The notes below the pieces were generated by a model. The model ran no database searches. It had not been told where the DNA came from and saw only the letters and a list, made by a program, of their open reading frames with translations. From Methylococcus capsulatus (GTDB lineage: Bacteria; Pseudomonadota; Gammaproteobacteria; Methylococcales; Methylococcaceae), in the NCBI RefSeq assembly GCF_036864975.1, contig NZ_CP104311.1, positions 970,001 through 1,034,000 on the forward strand: 64,000 nt of DNA. The letters run 5' to 3'. The position numbers and the translations under genes were made by a program. Positions 39,866-47,272 of this stretch are shown piece by piece. The number at the start of each line of letters is the position of its first letter. The stretch's first letter is position 1.

Positions 39866-41089
39866 CTACGCGACCAGGGCCAGTTCGACTTCGGTCGGTT
39901 CGGAGACGCGCCAGGCACGCAGGAGGCGCTCAGCGAGCTTGGCGTCCTCCTCTGCCATGTCCTGGAGGTTGGAGATCCCCGATTGCTTGAGGTCGATATT
40001 CAGTACGCGACCGCGCTTGCCCACCTCGGCAGGGGCGAAGTAGATGCTGATGAGGGCCTCGACGATATTGAACGGACCGCGGAACAGGTCGTGGTCCTTC
40101 AGGTGGGCGCTCGATGCAGCGAGCACGCAGTGTTCGGCCTGATCCGCCGGTACGCCTACCCAGAAGTCGCAGATCGGCGCCCTCGTGCTCCTGAGCCGGG
40201 CGCGGCGGAGGCGAATGCGATCAATGCCGTGGGCGGCGAGGTCGATGTCGCTGTCCTCCGGAAGGTCCAAGCCGTGCCGCAGCCGGTTGAGATAGAACAT
40301 CGGCTGCTTCACTGCCTCGGGCTTGACCTCCTGTTTCAGCAGATGGCGTGCGAAGAGCGTCACCAGCGGCTGGTGGACCTTGGCGCCGCCCCGGCCGACG
40401 GTGTCGACGATGCCGGATGCGGGAAAGTAGACCAGCGCGAGATTGGTCGCCGGGCGGGTCGTTCGGCGGCGCATGCCCTCCTCGACGAACTCCACCAGAT
40501 CGTTGGGATCGTCCTCCACGTAGACGCTGATCTGCACACCGCCGTCCAGGTGACGGTCGCAGACGTCCACATGGCAGGCGCGCCGTGGTCCCTTGCGTTT
40601 CGAGAGCACCTCGGACAAGGCGGCCTGCAATCCCTCGATGTCGGCAGCCTCTCGGGACACCGGCTCGGTCACCTTGATGGCTTGCCGTTTCCACGACCGC
40701 TTGCCGACGCCGAGATCGAATTGGAGCAGCGCCTCCGCCGTCATGAAGGTGTTCGGCCAGTTCACCAGCACCCACAAGGCCCGTTCGGCGTGGTTGCGCA
40801 GTTTTCCGAAGTCCTCCCGAATGGCCGCGTCGTTGTCGCTGGCGTTGAGGATCGCATCGATGCCTTTCTGGGTCGCGAGGGCGTGGGCATGGCGCAGTTC
40901 CGCGTGCAGCAGTGCCTGTTGATCCGGTTCGAGTTCCTCCAGGAGGGCGATCAGGGCATCGGAAAATGCCTTTTCCTCGGCGTTCCAGTCAAAAGATTCG
41001 GGGATGGCGATGGAACGGGAGGACAGATACGCCTGCCAAGTGGTGGCCGGAACCTGACGGGCGAGGTGACGAGGGTTGAACGCGGTCAT
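39866..41089 (-). CDS. Unrecognised 407-residue protein, first gene of repressor-controlled operon
   Basis: Begins MTAFNPRHLARQVPATTWQAYLSSRSIAIPE. It is soluble with no signal or membrane segments. Segments 'WVLVNWPNTFMTAEALLQFDLGVGKRSWKRQAIKV' and 'LALVYFPASGIVDTVGRGGAKVHQPLVTLFARHLLKQE' look globular and conserved, and the C-terminal part is 'IVEALISIYFAPAEVGKRGRVLNIDLKQSGISNL'. I know no family. It is the first gene downstream of a strong promoter overlapped by an operator palindrome and diverges from the XRE/ImmA genes. Defence, superinfection exclusion or induction control are all possible. Confidence 0.68.
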   Translation of the reverse strand: MTAFNPRHLARQVPATTWQAYLSSRSIAIPESFDWNAEEKAFSDALIALLEELEPDQQALLHAELRHAHALATQKGIDAILNASDNDAAIREDFGKLRNHAERALWVLVNWPNTFMTAEALLQFDLGVGKRSWKRQAIKVTEPVSREAADIEGLQAALSEVLSKRKGPRRACHVDVCDRHLDGGVQISVYVEDDPNDLVEFVEEGMRRRTTRPATNLALVYFPASGIVDTVGRGGAKVHQPLVTLFARHLLKQEVKPEAVKQPMFYLNRLRHGLDLPEDSDIDLAAHGIDRIRLRRARLRSTRAPICDFWVGVPADQAEHCVLAASSAHLKDHDLFRGPFNIVEALISIYFAPAEVGKRGRVLNIDLKQSGISNLQDMAEEDAKLAERLLRAWRVSEPTEVELALVA

Positions 41090-41151
41090 GCCTTTCTTCT
41101 CCTTCTTCAAACGGACGATGCCCGGCGCCGCCACATCCCACCAAGGACGCG

Positions 41152-41173
41152 AACGTTCGGTGTGCCGAACGTT
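41152..41173. promoter_or_regulatory. Operator palindrome AACGTTCGG-TGTG-CCGAACGTT
   Basis: A perfect 9-bp inverted repeat with a 4-base spacer, placed at the predicted start point of the leftward promoter. Related half-sites ATCGTTCGG (41219-41227) and AGAACGAT (41256-41263) lie nearer the XRE gene. It is the probable binding site of the XRE repressor. Confidence 0.72.
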
Positions 41174-41177
41174 TCGG

Positions 41178-41207
41178 ATTGTCTCGGACTGATGCTGGGT
41201 TTGTCAA
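41178..41207 (-). promoter_or_regulatory. Leftward sigma-70-type promoter
   Basis: Minus-strand TTGACA (41207-41202), an 18-base spacer, and GACAAT (41183-41178). Transcription would start near 41171, inside the operator palindrome, so repressor binding should block it. Confidence 0.65.
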
Positions 41208-41275
41208 GCAGGTACGAAATCGTTCGGCGTAGTGGTAACATCTTCGGCCTGACGCAGAACGATTAGGAGATACCG

Positions 41276-41596
41276 GTGCCATCGCCCTTGGGGGACAAGA
41301 TCCGCGCATTGCGGAAACAGAAGAAGCTCAGCCTTGAGCAGTTGGCCGAACTGACCGACTCCAGCAAGAGCTACATCTGGGAGCTGGAGAACAAGGACGA
41401 ACCGAAGCCCTCGGCTGAGAAGATCGGCAAGATCGCTGCCGTACTCGAGGTGACTACAGAATTCCTGCTCACCGAGTCGGCGACCACGCCGGACGAAGAA
41501 GTGCTCGATGAGGCCTTCTTCCGTAAGTACAAAAGCATGTCCGAGCCGGACAAGAAGAAGATCCGCAAGATTCTCGACGCGTGGGAAGATGAATGA
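41276..41596 (+). CDS. XRE-family repressor
   Basis: A 106-residue regulator with an N-terminal HTH 'LGDKIRALRKQKKLSLEQLAELTDSSKSYIWELENKDEPKPSAEKIGKIAAVLEVTTEFLL'. The C-terminal part is short and acidic (FFRKYKSMSEPDKKKIRKILDAWEDE), of the kind found in ImmR/HigA-like repressors. It starts at GTG 41276 with AGGAG upstream and overlaps the ImmA/IrrE gene by ATGA. It is probably the prophage repressor, binding the adjacent palindrome. Confidence 0.88.
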   Translation: MPSPLGDKIRALRKQKKLSLEQLAELTDSSKSYIWELENKDEPKPSAEKIGKIAAVLEVTTEFLLTESATTPDEEVLDEAFFRKYKSMSEPDKKKIRKILDAWEDE

Positions 41597-42504
41597 CAGA
41601 GGCCAAGAAGCCCATGGCCGAGGCCAACCGCATCTCGGCCATGCTCAACACGGTTCTCGGGGCGGATCGGTTTCCCGTCAAGGTCGATGAGCTCGCCCTG
41701 GAGTACTCGCGCCAGTGTTTCGCCGACTCGCCGATCGACAAGATCCGGGGGGAGGATCTGGACGGCTTCGACGGCCTCCTGGCGGCCAACAAGACGCGGT
41801 CGAAGTGGCTGATCCTCTACAACAGCGCCACTCCATCGGAGGGACGCAAGCGCTTCACGATCGCGCACGAGTTCGGTCACTACATCCTCCATCGCCATCA
41901 GCAGGATCGTTTCGAGTGCGGTGACGACGACATCGAGACCGGTGACAACGACGAGCGGGACATCGAGGCCGAGGCAGATCTTTTCGCGTCGACCCTGCTG
42001 ATGCCGCTGGACGACTTTCGGCGTCAGGTCGACGGGCAGCCGATCAGCTTCGATCTGCTGGGTCACTGCGCCGACCGCTACGGCGTCTCGTTGACCGCGG
42101 CAGCTCTGCGCTGGACCGAGATCGCGCCCAAGCGGGCAGTGCTGGTCGCCAGCCGCGACGACCACATGCTGTGGGCCAAGTCGAACAAGGCGGCGCTCAG
42201 GTCTGGCGCCTACTTCGCGACCCGCAGGAACACCATCGAGCTGCCGCACGATGCTCTGGCGCACAGCTACAACGCCTTTGACATGGCCGACAGCCGGACG
42301 GGGCGTGCCCAGTCCTGGTTTGCCCGTGAACCTGCCACCATGCCGATCACCGAAATGACCCGCGTCGCTGCCCAATACGACTACACATTGACCCTGCTGG
42401 TGCTGCCCGAGGCCGAATGGCAGGGCGCGCGCCAGGACGACGAGGAGCCGGAGGAAGACACCTACGATCGTTTCATTCGCAACGGCCAGTATCCGGTGCG
42501 GTAG
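41593..42504 (+). CDS. ImmA/IrrE-family metallopeptidase
   Basis: A 303-residue protein with the zinc protease motif HEFGHYILH near residue 95 and a downstream Glu in 'DIEAEADLFASTLLMP'. ImmA proteins cleave their partner XRE repressor when induced, as in ICEBs1. The ATGA overlap with the repressor gene supports that pairing. The C-terminal ~120 residues are a separate domain of unknown function, longer than in minimal ImmA proteins. Confidence 0.9.
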   Translation: MTEAKKPMAEANRISAMLNTVLGADRFPVKVDELALEYSRQCFADSPIDKIRGEDLDGFDGLLAANKTRSKWLILYNSATPSEGRKRFTIAHEFGHYILHRHQQDRFECGDDDIETGDNDERDIEAEADLFASTLLMPLDDFRRQVDGQPISFDLLGHCADRYGVSLTAAALRWTEIAPKRAVLVASRDDHMLWAKSNKAALRSGAYFATRRNTIELPHDALAHSYNAFDMADSRTGRAQSWFAREPATMPITEMTRVAAQYDYTLTLLVLPEAEWQGARQDDEEPEEDTYDRFIRNGQYPVR

Positions 42505-42521
42505 CCCATGGCGGATCGATC

Positions 42522-43736
42522 GTGAGCGCCCACAAGTGGCAATTCACCTCCCGTTTTCGCCGTCATGCGTTCGGCTGGCGATCCGACACGCCGGTGCAGC
42601 GGATCAAGGAAGCCATCGCGGAGATCAAGCAGGTCGCACGCAAGGAGCCTGTTCTCGCAGCTGAGGGCGCCATCACCCTGCTGGAAAAGCTCTCGCCAGC
42701 CCTGGAGCAAGTGGACAGCTCATCGGGCGCCCTGGGTTCGGCCGTCAACAAGGCCATCGACACCCTGGTGCCCATCATCGTCAAAGCGGATGTCGAGCCA
42801 CAGATGCGGCGACGCTGGCTGGAGCGTTTGTGGCAGGCGCTGCAAGACGACGAAATGCCCTACATCGAACTACTGGGCGACTACTGGGGCGAGCTGTGCG
42901 TGACCCCGGAGCTGGCGTCACACTGGGCCGACGAGTTCATGCCGGTCGTCGAAAGCGTATGGAGCCCGAAGGCGTCTGGCCACGGATTCTTCAAGGGCAC
43001 GAGCGCCTGCCTGGCATCCCTGTGTGCGGCAGGCCGCCATCAGGAACTGCTGGCGTTGCTCGACAAGGCGCCTTTCAAGTGGTGGCACGACCGGCGCTGG
43101 GGTGTGAAGGCACTGTCGGCGATGGGCAAGAAGGCGGAAGCGATCCGCTACGCCGAGGAATCACGTGGTCTCAATGACCCGGGTTGGCAGATCGCGCAAG
43201 CCTGCGAGGCCCTCCTGTTGTCCTCCGGGTTGATCGACGAAGCCTACCGGCGCTATGCCTTGGAGGCGAATCAGGGCACAACGAACCTGGCGACGTTTCG
43301 TGCCATTGCCAAGAAGTATCCCGACAAGCTGCCGGAAGAGATCCTGCGCGACCTGATTGCCAGCACGCCCGGCGCCGAAGGCAAATGGTTTGCCGCTGCC
43401 AAGGACGCGGGTCTCTTCACCGTGGCTGCTGAACTGGCGACACGCAGCCCGACCGATCCGCGCACCTTGACCCGCGCCGCCCGCGATTGTGCCGTGAAGC
43501 AGCCTGACTTCGCGCTCGCCGCCGGCCTGGCCGCGTTGCACTGGATCTCCCTCGGATATGGCTACGACATCACCGGGGCTGATGTGCTCGATGCGTATTC
43601 GGCAGTCACGCAGGCGGCGGCAGGCGCAGGCGTCCCTGCCCAGCGCGTCAACGAGCAGATCCGGGAAATGATCGCCAGCGCTCAGCCCGGAGATTCGCTG
43701 GTGAAGACGATCCTCGCCCGTCATTTATCGAACTGA
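42522..43736 (+). CDS. Unrecognised helical-repeat-like protein, third gene of repressor operon
   Basis: 404 residues from GTG 42522, 17 bases after the ImmA/IrrE stop. It is almost wholly helical with repeated pairs of the type 'LLALLDKAPFKWWHDRRWGVKALSAMGKKAEAIRYAEESRGLNDPGWQIAQACEALLLSSGLIDEAYRRYAL', suggesting a TPR/alpha-solenoid protein-binding scaffold. No catalytic motif is evident. Association with the repressor and protease is conserved only as far as this window shows. It could sense the inducing signal or be an independent cargo gene. Confidence 0.7.
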   Translation: MSAHKWQFTSRFRRHAFGWRSDTPVQRIKEAIAEIKQVARKEPVLAAEGAITLLEKLSPALEQVDSSSGALGSAVNKAIDTLVPIIVKADVEPQMRRRWLERLWQALQDDEMPYIELLGDYWGELCVTPELASHWADEFMPVVESVWSPKASGHGFFKGTSACLASLCAAGRHQELLALLDKAPFKWWHDRRWGVKALSAMGKKAEAIRYAEESRGLNDPGWQIAQACEALLLSSGLIDEAYRRYALEANQGTTNLATFRAIAKKYPDKLPEEILRDLIASTPGAEGKWFAAAKDAGLFTVAAELATRSPTDPRTLTRAARDCAVKQPDFALAAGLAALHWISLGYGYDITGADVLDAYSAVTQAAAGAGVPAQRVNEQIREMIASAQPGDSLVKTILARHLSN

Positions 43737-43861
43737 CAGGAACCTACTTTTCGCCACAGCCCGCATCAGTCCGCACGCCTCCGAAACTCCCTGATGGTGT
43801 CGGCGGCGGTCCATCCGGACAATTTCGCGTCACGCGAGTTGGACAGACAGGACCGCTACCG

Positions 43862-44080
43862 ATGCATCGATTCAACCACCTACCACCCGACCGGATGACG
43901 CCGGAGCAGCGCCGGCGCGAAATTGCGTCCCTGCTGGCAAACGGGCTGGTGCGCTTGCGCAACGCCGGTGCTGCGCAGTCCGCAAACATAGCCGCAGAGA
44001 GCGAGTTTGAGCTTGGCTTCTCCGGCCACCAGCGCCTTCATAGCCACCCCGTCAACAACACTTTGGAGGAGGCTCCATGA
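43862..44080 (+). CDS. Small conserved protein of recombinase module
   Basis: 72 residues: MHRFNHLPPDRMTPEQRRREIASLLANGLVRLRNAGAAQSANIAAESEFELGFSGHQRLHSHPVNNTLEEAP. The segment 'LTPEQRRREIASLLANGLVRL' is characteristic of small proteins encoded just before DUF2924 and serine-recombinase genes in proteobacterial elements. It overlaps the DUF2924 gene by ATGA. The function is unknown, perhaps accessory to recombination. Confidence 0.75.
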   Translation: MHRFNHLPPDRMTPEQRRREIASLLANGLVRLRNAGAAQSANIAAESEFELGFSGHQRLHSHPVNNTLEEAP

Positions 44081-44574
44081 AGGCAAGCACCGTCCCACCC
44101 ACCCCGCCGAGCGTCGTCGCCCGGATCGCCGGGCTCCCGGATCTCTCGATAGAGGAAATGAGGGCGCTTTGGCGAGAACTCTTCGGCAGCGACAACCCAA
44201 CGCCCAATCGCCAGTTCATGGAGAGGCGGATCGCCTACAAGCTGCAGGAGATCGAGTTCCGCAAGGTCGATCCCAACCTGCTGGAGCGCAACAAGCGGCG
44301 CATCAAGGCCCTGGTGGAGACCGGCAAGGCGCGCAAGCTCGATCGCGACATCCGGCTGATGCCCGGCACCGTGCTCACCCGGGAGTACCAGGGGATCGAG
44401 CACCGGGTGACGGTCGCCCAGGACGGGCAGTACGAGTTCGAGGGCAGGCGCTACCCGAGCCTGTCCATGATCGCCCGCGAGATCACCGGCACCCGCTGGT
44501 CCGGGCCGCTCTTCTTCGGCGTGAAGGCACCGGCCAAGGCGAAGAATCCGAAGAAGCAGGGAGGTCGGCGATGA
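44077..44574 (+). CDS. DUF2924-domain protein
   Basis: 165 residues. 'RIAGLPDLSIEEMRALWRELFGSDNPTPNRQFMERRIAYKLQEIEF' and 'MPGTVLTREYQGIEHRVTVAQDGQYEFEGRRYPSLSMIAREITGTRWSGPLFFGV' are the two DUF2924 halves. The latter is a RAMA/SAWADEE-like small domain probably binding DNA or modified bases. It is always next to a serine recombinase gene in such modules and overlaps it by ATGA here. Confidence 0.88.
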   Translation: MKASTVPPTPPSVVARIAGLPDLSIEEMRALWRELFGSDNPTPNRQFMERRIAYKLQEIEFRKVDPNLLERNKRRIKALVETGKARKLDRDIRLMPGTVLTREYQGIEHRVTVAQDGQYEFEGRRYPSLSMIAREITGTRWSGPLFFGVKAPAKAKNPKKQGGRR

Positions 44575-45929
44575 GCGAAGCCCTGAAGCGCCGCCTGCGC
44601 TGCGCCGTCTACACTCGGAAGTCCACCGACGAGGGGCTCGACCAGGAGTACAACTCCATCGACGCCCAGCGTGACGCCGGCCACGCCTACATCGCCAGCC
44701 AGCGCGCGGAGGGCTGGATTCCGGTGGCCGACGACTACGACGATCCCGCCTTCTCCGGTGGCAACATGGACCGGCCGGCGCTCAAGCGGCTGCTGGCCGA
44801 CATCGAGGCCGGCAGGATCGACATCGTGGTGGTCTACAAGATCGATCGCCTGACGCGATCGCTGACTGACTTCTCGCGAATGATCGACGTCTTCGAGCGC
44901 CACGATGTGTCGTTCGTCTCGGTCACCCAGCAGTTCAACACCACCACCTCGATGGGGCGGTTGATGCTCAACATCCTGCTCTCCTTTGCCCAGTTCGAGC
45001 GCGAGGTGACCGGCGAGCGCATCCGCGACAAGATCGCCGCCAGCAAGCGCAAGGGCATGTGGATGGGTGGCGTGCCGCCGCTCGGCTACGACGTCGACAA
45101 CCGGCGGTTGGTGCCCAACGAGCGCGAGGCCAAGATCGTCCGCCACATCTTCCAGCGCTTCGTCGAGCTCGGGTCCTCGACCCTGCTCGTGAAGGAGCTG
45201 CGCCTCGACGGCGTGACCTCCAAGGCCTGGACTACCCAAGACGGGCGGGTGCGCGATGGCAAGCCCATCGACAAGAGCCTCGTCTACAAGATCCTCAACA
45301 ACCGCGTCTACCTGGGCGAGATCCGCCATCGCGATCAGTGGTATCCGGGCGAACACCCGCCCGTCGTCGAGCGCAGGCTGTGGGATGCCGCCCAGGCGAT
45401 CCTCGCGCAGAACTCGCGTGTGCGAGGCAACAACACCCGCGCCCGGGTGCCGTTCCTGCTCAAGGGGATCGTCGTGGGGATCGATGGCCGGGCGCTCACG
45501 CCCTGGTCCACGCGCAAGAAGAACGGACGTATCTACCGCTACTACCTGCCGACGCGGGAGAACAAGGAGCACGCCGGCGCCTCCGGGCTGCCGCGCTTGC
45601 CGGCCGGTGAGCTGGAGGCCGCCGTGCTGGAGCAGATGCGCCGGGTGCTGCGCGCACCGGACATGATCGCCGGGGTAGCCGAGCATGCCGCCCGGCTCGA
45701 CCCCTCCCTGGACGAGGCCCAGGTCACGGTGGCCATGACCCGGTTGGATGCGATTTGGGATCAGCTCTTCCCGGCCGAGCAGCAGCGCATTGTGCGACTC
45801 CTCATCGACAAGGTGATCGTCTCGCCGAACGACATCGAGGTGCGGTTCCGGCCCAACGGCATCGAGGTGCTCGCCCTGGAGCTGCGCCCCGAGCCCACCC
45901 CGGAAACCCTTGAGGAGGCCGTGGCATGA
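44571..45929 (+). CDS. Large serine recombinase (phage integrase)
   Basis: A 452-residue site-specific recombinase. The resolvase N-domain has the nucleophile in 'AVYTRKSTDEG' (Ser18), then 'DIVVVYKIDRLTRSLTDFSRMIDVFERHDVSFVSVTQQFNT', 'LLSFAQFEREVTGERIRDKIAASK'. It is followed by the Recombinase domain 'GVPPLGYDVDNRRLVPNEREAKIVRHIF' and a C-terminal helical part. It should integrate and excise the prophage at short att sites. It is preceded by GGGAGG at good spacing and coupled to genes on both sides. Confidence 0.93.
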   Translation: MSEALKRRLRCAVYTRKSTDEGLDQEYNSIDAQRDAGHAYIASQRAEGWIPVADDYDDPAFSGGNMDRPALKRLLADIEAGRIDIVVVYKIDRLTRSLTDFSRMIDVFERHDVSFVSVTQQFNTTTSMGRLMLNILLSFAQFEREVTGERIRDKIAASKRKGMWMGGVPPLGYDVDNRRLVPNEREAKIVRHIFQRFVELGSSTLLVKELRLDGVTSKAWTTQDGRVRDGKPIDKSLVYKILNNRVYLGEIRHRDQWYPGEHPPVVERRLWDAAQAILAQNSRVRGNNTRARVPFLLKGIVVGIDGRALTPWSTRKKNGRIYRYYLPTRENKEHAGASGLPRLPAGELEAAVLEQMRRVLRAPDMIAGVAEHAARLDPSLDEAQVTVAMTRLDAIWDQLFPAEQQRIVRLLIDKVIVSPNDIEVRFRPNGIEVLALELRPEPTPETLEEAVA

Positions 45930-46390
45930 ATGAAATCTTGATCTACAAGACCGGCCAGGCCGAGGTGATCACCGCCAGCGACGGCAGCCTCACTGTCACC
46001 ATGCCGATCCGGATCAAGCGCCGCGGCAGCCGCAAGGCCGTGACCCTGCCGGACGGCGGCGCCGTGCAACCACGCCCGTGGGACGACACGCCGACGCCGA
46101 TCCAGCTCGCGCTCGCCCGCGGCCACCGCTGGCTGGCGATGGTGGAGTCCGGCGAGGCGCGCACGCTATCCGAGGTGGCCGAGCGCGAGGGGATGGATCG
46201 GGCCTATGTGAGCCGAATGGTGAACCTCACCACCCTGGCGCCGGACATCGTCGCCGCCATCCTCGACGAAACGTTGCCGCCGGAGGTGACCCTGTTCGAC
46301 TTGGCGTCGGGGACGCCGTTGTTGTGGGATGAGCAGCGGAAATTGATTCGAGCGAGTGAGGACGATCACCGTCTCACAAAGATTGAATGA
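45926..46390 (+). CDS. HTH protein of recombinase module (ParB-HTH-like)
   Basis: 154 residues. The middle contains 'ALARGHRWLAMVESGEARTLSEVAEREGMDRAYVSRMVNLTTLAPDIVAAILDETLPPEVTLFDLA', an HTH of the KorB/ParB type common after serine recombinases. It may assist the recombinase as directionality or att-binding factor. It is the last gene of the module, with ATGA overlap, and marks the probable right end of the prophage. Confidence 0.8.
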   Translation: MNEILIYKTGQAEVITASDGSLTVTMPIRIKRRGSRKAVTLPDGGAVQPRPWDDTPTPIQLALARGHRWLAMVESGEARTLSEVAEREGMDRAYVSRMVNLTTLAPDIVAAILDETLPPEVTLFDLASGTPLLWDEQRKLIRASEDDHRLTKIE

Positions 46391-46492
46391 TCATGGGCTG
46401 GCCATGGCTCCTTGACGAGCATCGCATCCCCCGCACCGCCCGCCCCACGGGATTCCGTTTGAATGTCATAGGGCGTCAGTAAGTACACGGGA
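46391..46492. other. Probable prophage right boundary region
   Basis: About 100 bases with no gene between the recombinase module and the convergent CGNR gene. The right attachment site should lie here or just inside. The left end is outside the window, so the core cannot be read by comparison. Confidence 0.35.
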
Positions 46493-47128
46493 TTACTTTC
46501 GAGATGAGCGTTTGCCGTGATGTCGGGCATTCTTGTCTGCGTTGCCGCAAGTTGCCATGTCACACCAGCGTCGGCGTCCTGGTTTCGACCGGTCGAGGAA
46601 GAACCAGCCACAATTGACGCCGGCACAGCGTTTCAGGCGAGGCGAAGCAAAATCTTCCCCAAGCCGGACGAAGGCGTCCAACACTCTCATCGAGACCAGG
46701 GCAAGCCCGGCCTCGACCTCGCGCGTACCTATGCCGGATGCCGAGTCGATCACCAACTCGCTATGGCGGCAAAGTTTTTGCCACATCCGTCTGATCACCT
46801 CAAGGTCATTCGCACGGGGGGGCGTGCCGTCGATGCGCGCCGTCAGGAGCCCATGGAGGGCTGCGCGCAGGGTCTTGGCTTCCTTTAGGGCGACAGCGGC
46901 GCGACGGGGTGATGACGCTGCAAGGTCGCGTAGGCGATCGGCCTCCATCCGGCCGAGAAGGCCGCTGAATAGCGCCCAATCGACGAGTGCAGCATAGTCG
47001 AGGATCCAGTCCCTCGGCCGAACGTCCCATCCGGTCACCGTATTGACGAAGTCAATGGCGGGGTGGCCTCCGATGAGGTCGGCCTCACGGAATTCGTGGC
47101 TTTCGATCTGCAACGTCCCACCCATCAT
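46493..47128 (-). CDS. CGNR zinc-finger / ABATE-domain regulator
   Basis: 211 residues. The N-terminal ABATE domain is 'LIGGHPAIDFVNTVTGWDVRPRDWILDYAALVDWALFSGLL', and the C-terminal zinc finger 'LKRCAGVNCGWFFLDRSKPGRRRWCDMATCGNADKNARH' carries the CGNR motif. These proteins are thought to be stress or small-molecule regulators. It diverges from an arginase-family gene with a repeat-rich promoter between them, so it may control that gene and itself. Two adjacent ATGs (47128, 47125) follow GGGAG. Confidence 0.85.
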   Translation of the reverse strand: MMGGTLQIESHEFREADLIGGHPAIDFVNTVTGWDVRPRDWILDYAALVDWALFSGLLGRMEADRLRDLAASSPRRAAVALKEAKTLRAALHGLLTARIDGTPPRANDLEVIRRMWQKLCRHSELVIDSASGIGTREVEAGLALVSMRVLDAFVRLGEDFASPRLKRCAGVNCGWFFLDRSKPGRRRWCDMATCGNADKNARHHGKRSSRK

Positions 47129-47182
47129 CACTCCCGCGTCTGGCACCCAAGTCAACGTTGCCGCCTGCCTACAGTCGGCTTG

Positions 47183-47249
47183 TACAACCAGTAAAAAGGA
47201 TTTTATGGGTTGACTTGCGCTGTCAACCAATTATGATGCTTTTATTGGT
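47183..47249. promoter_or_regulatory. Divergent promoter with repeated TTTTAtNGGTTGA motifs
   Basis: Rightward -35 TTGACT (47210-47215), 16-base spacer and -10 TATGAT (47232-47237). An inverted repeat GGTTGAC/GTCAACC overlaps the -35. TTTTATGGGTTGA (47201) and TTTTATTGGTTGA (47239) are direct copies, and CAACCAGTAAAAAGG (~47186) is an inverted copy. This looks like a multi-site operator. Confidence 0.65.
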
Positions 47250-47272
47250 TGATGGCGAGAGGATGGACGAAA

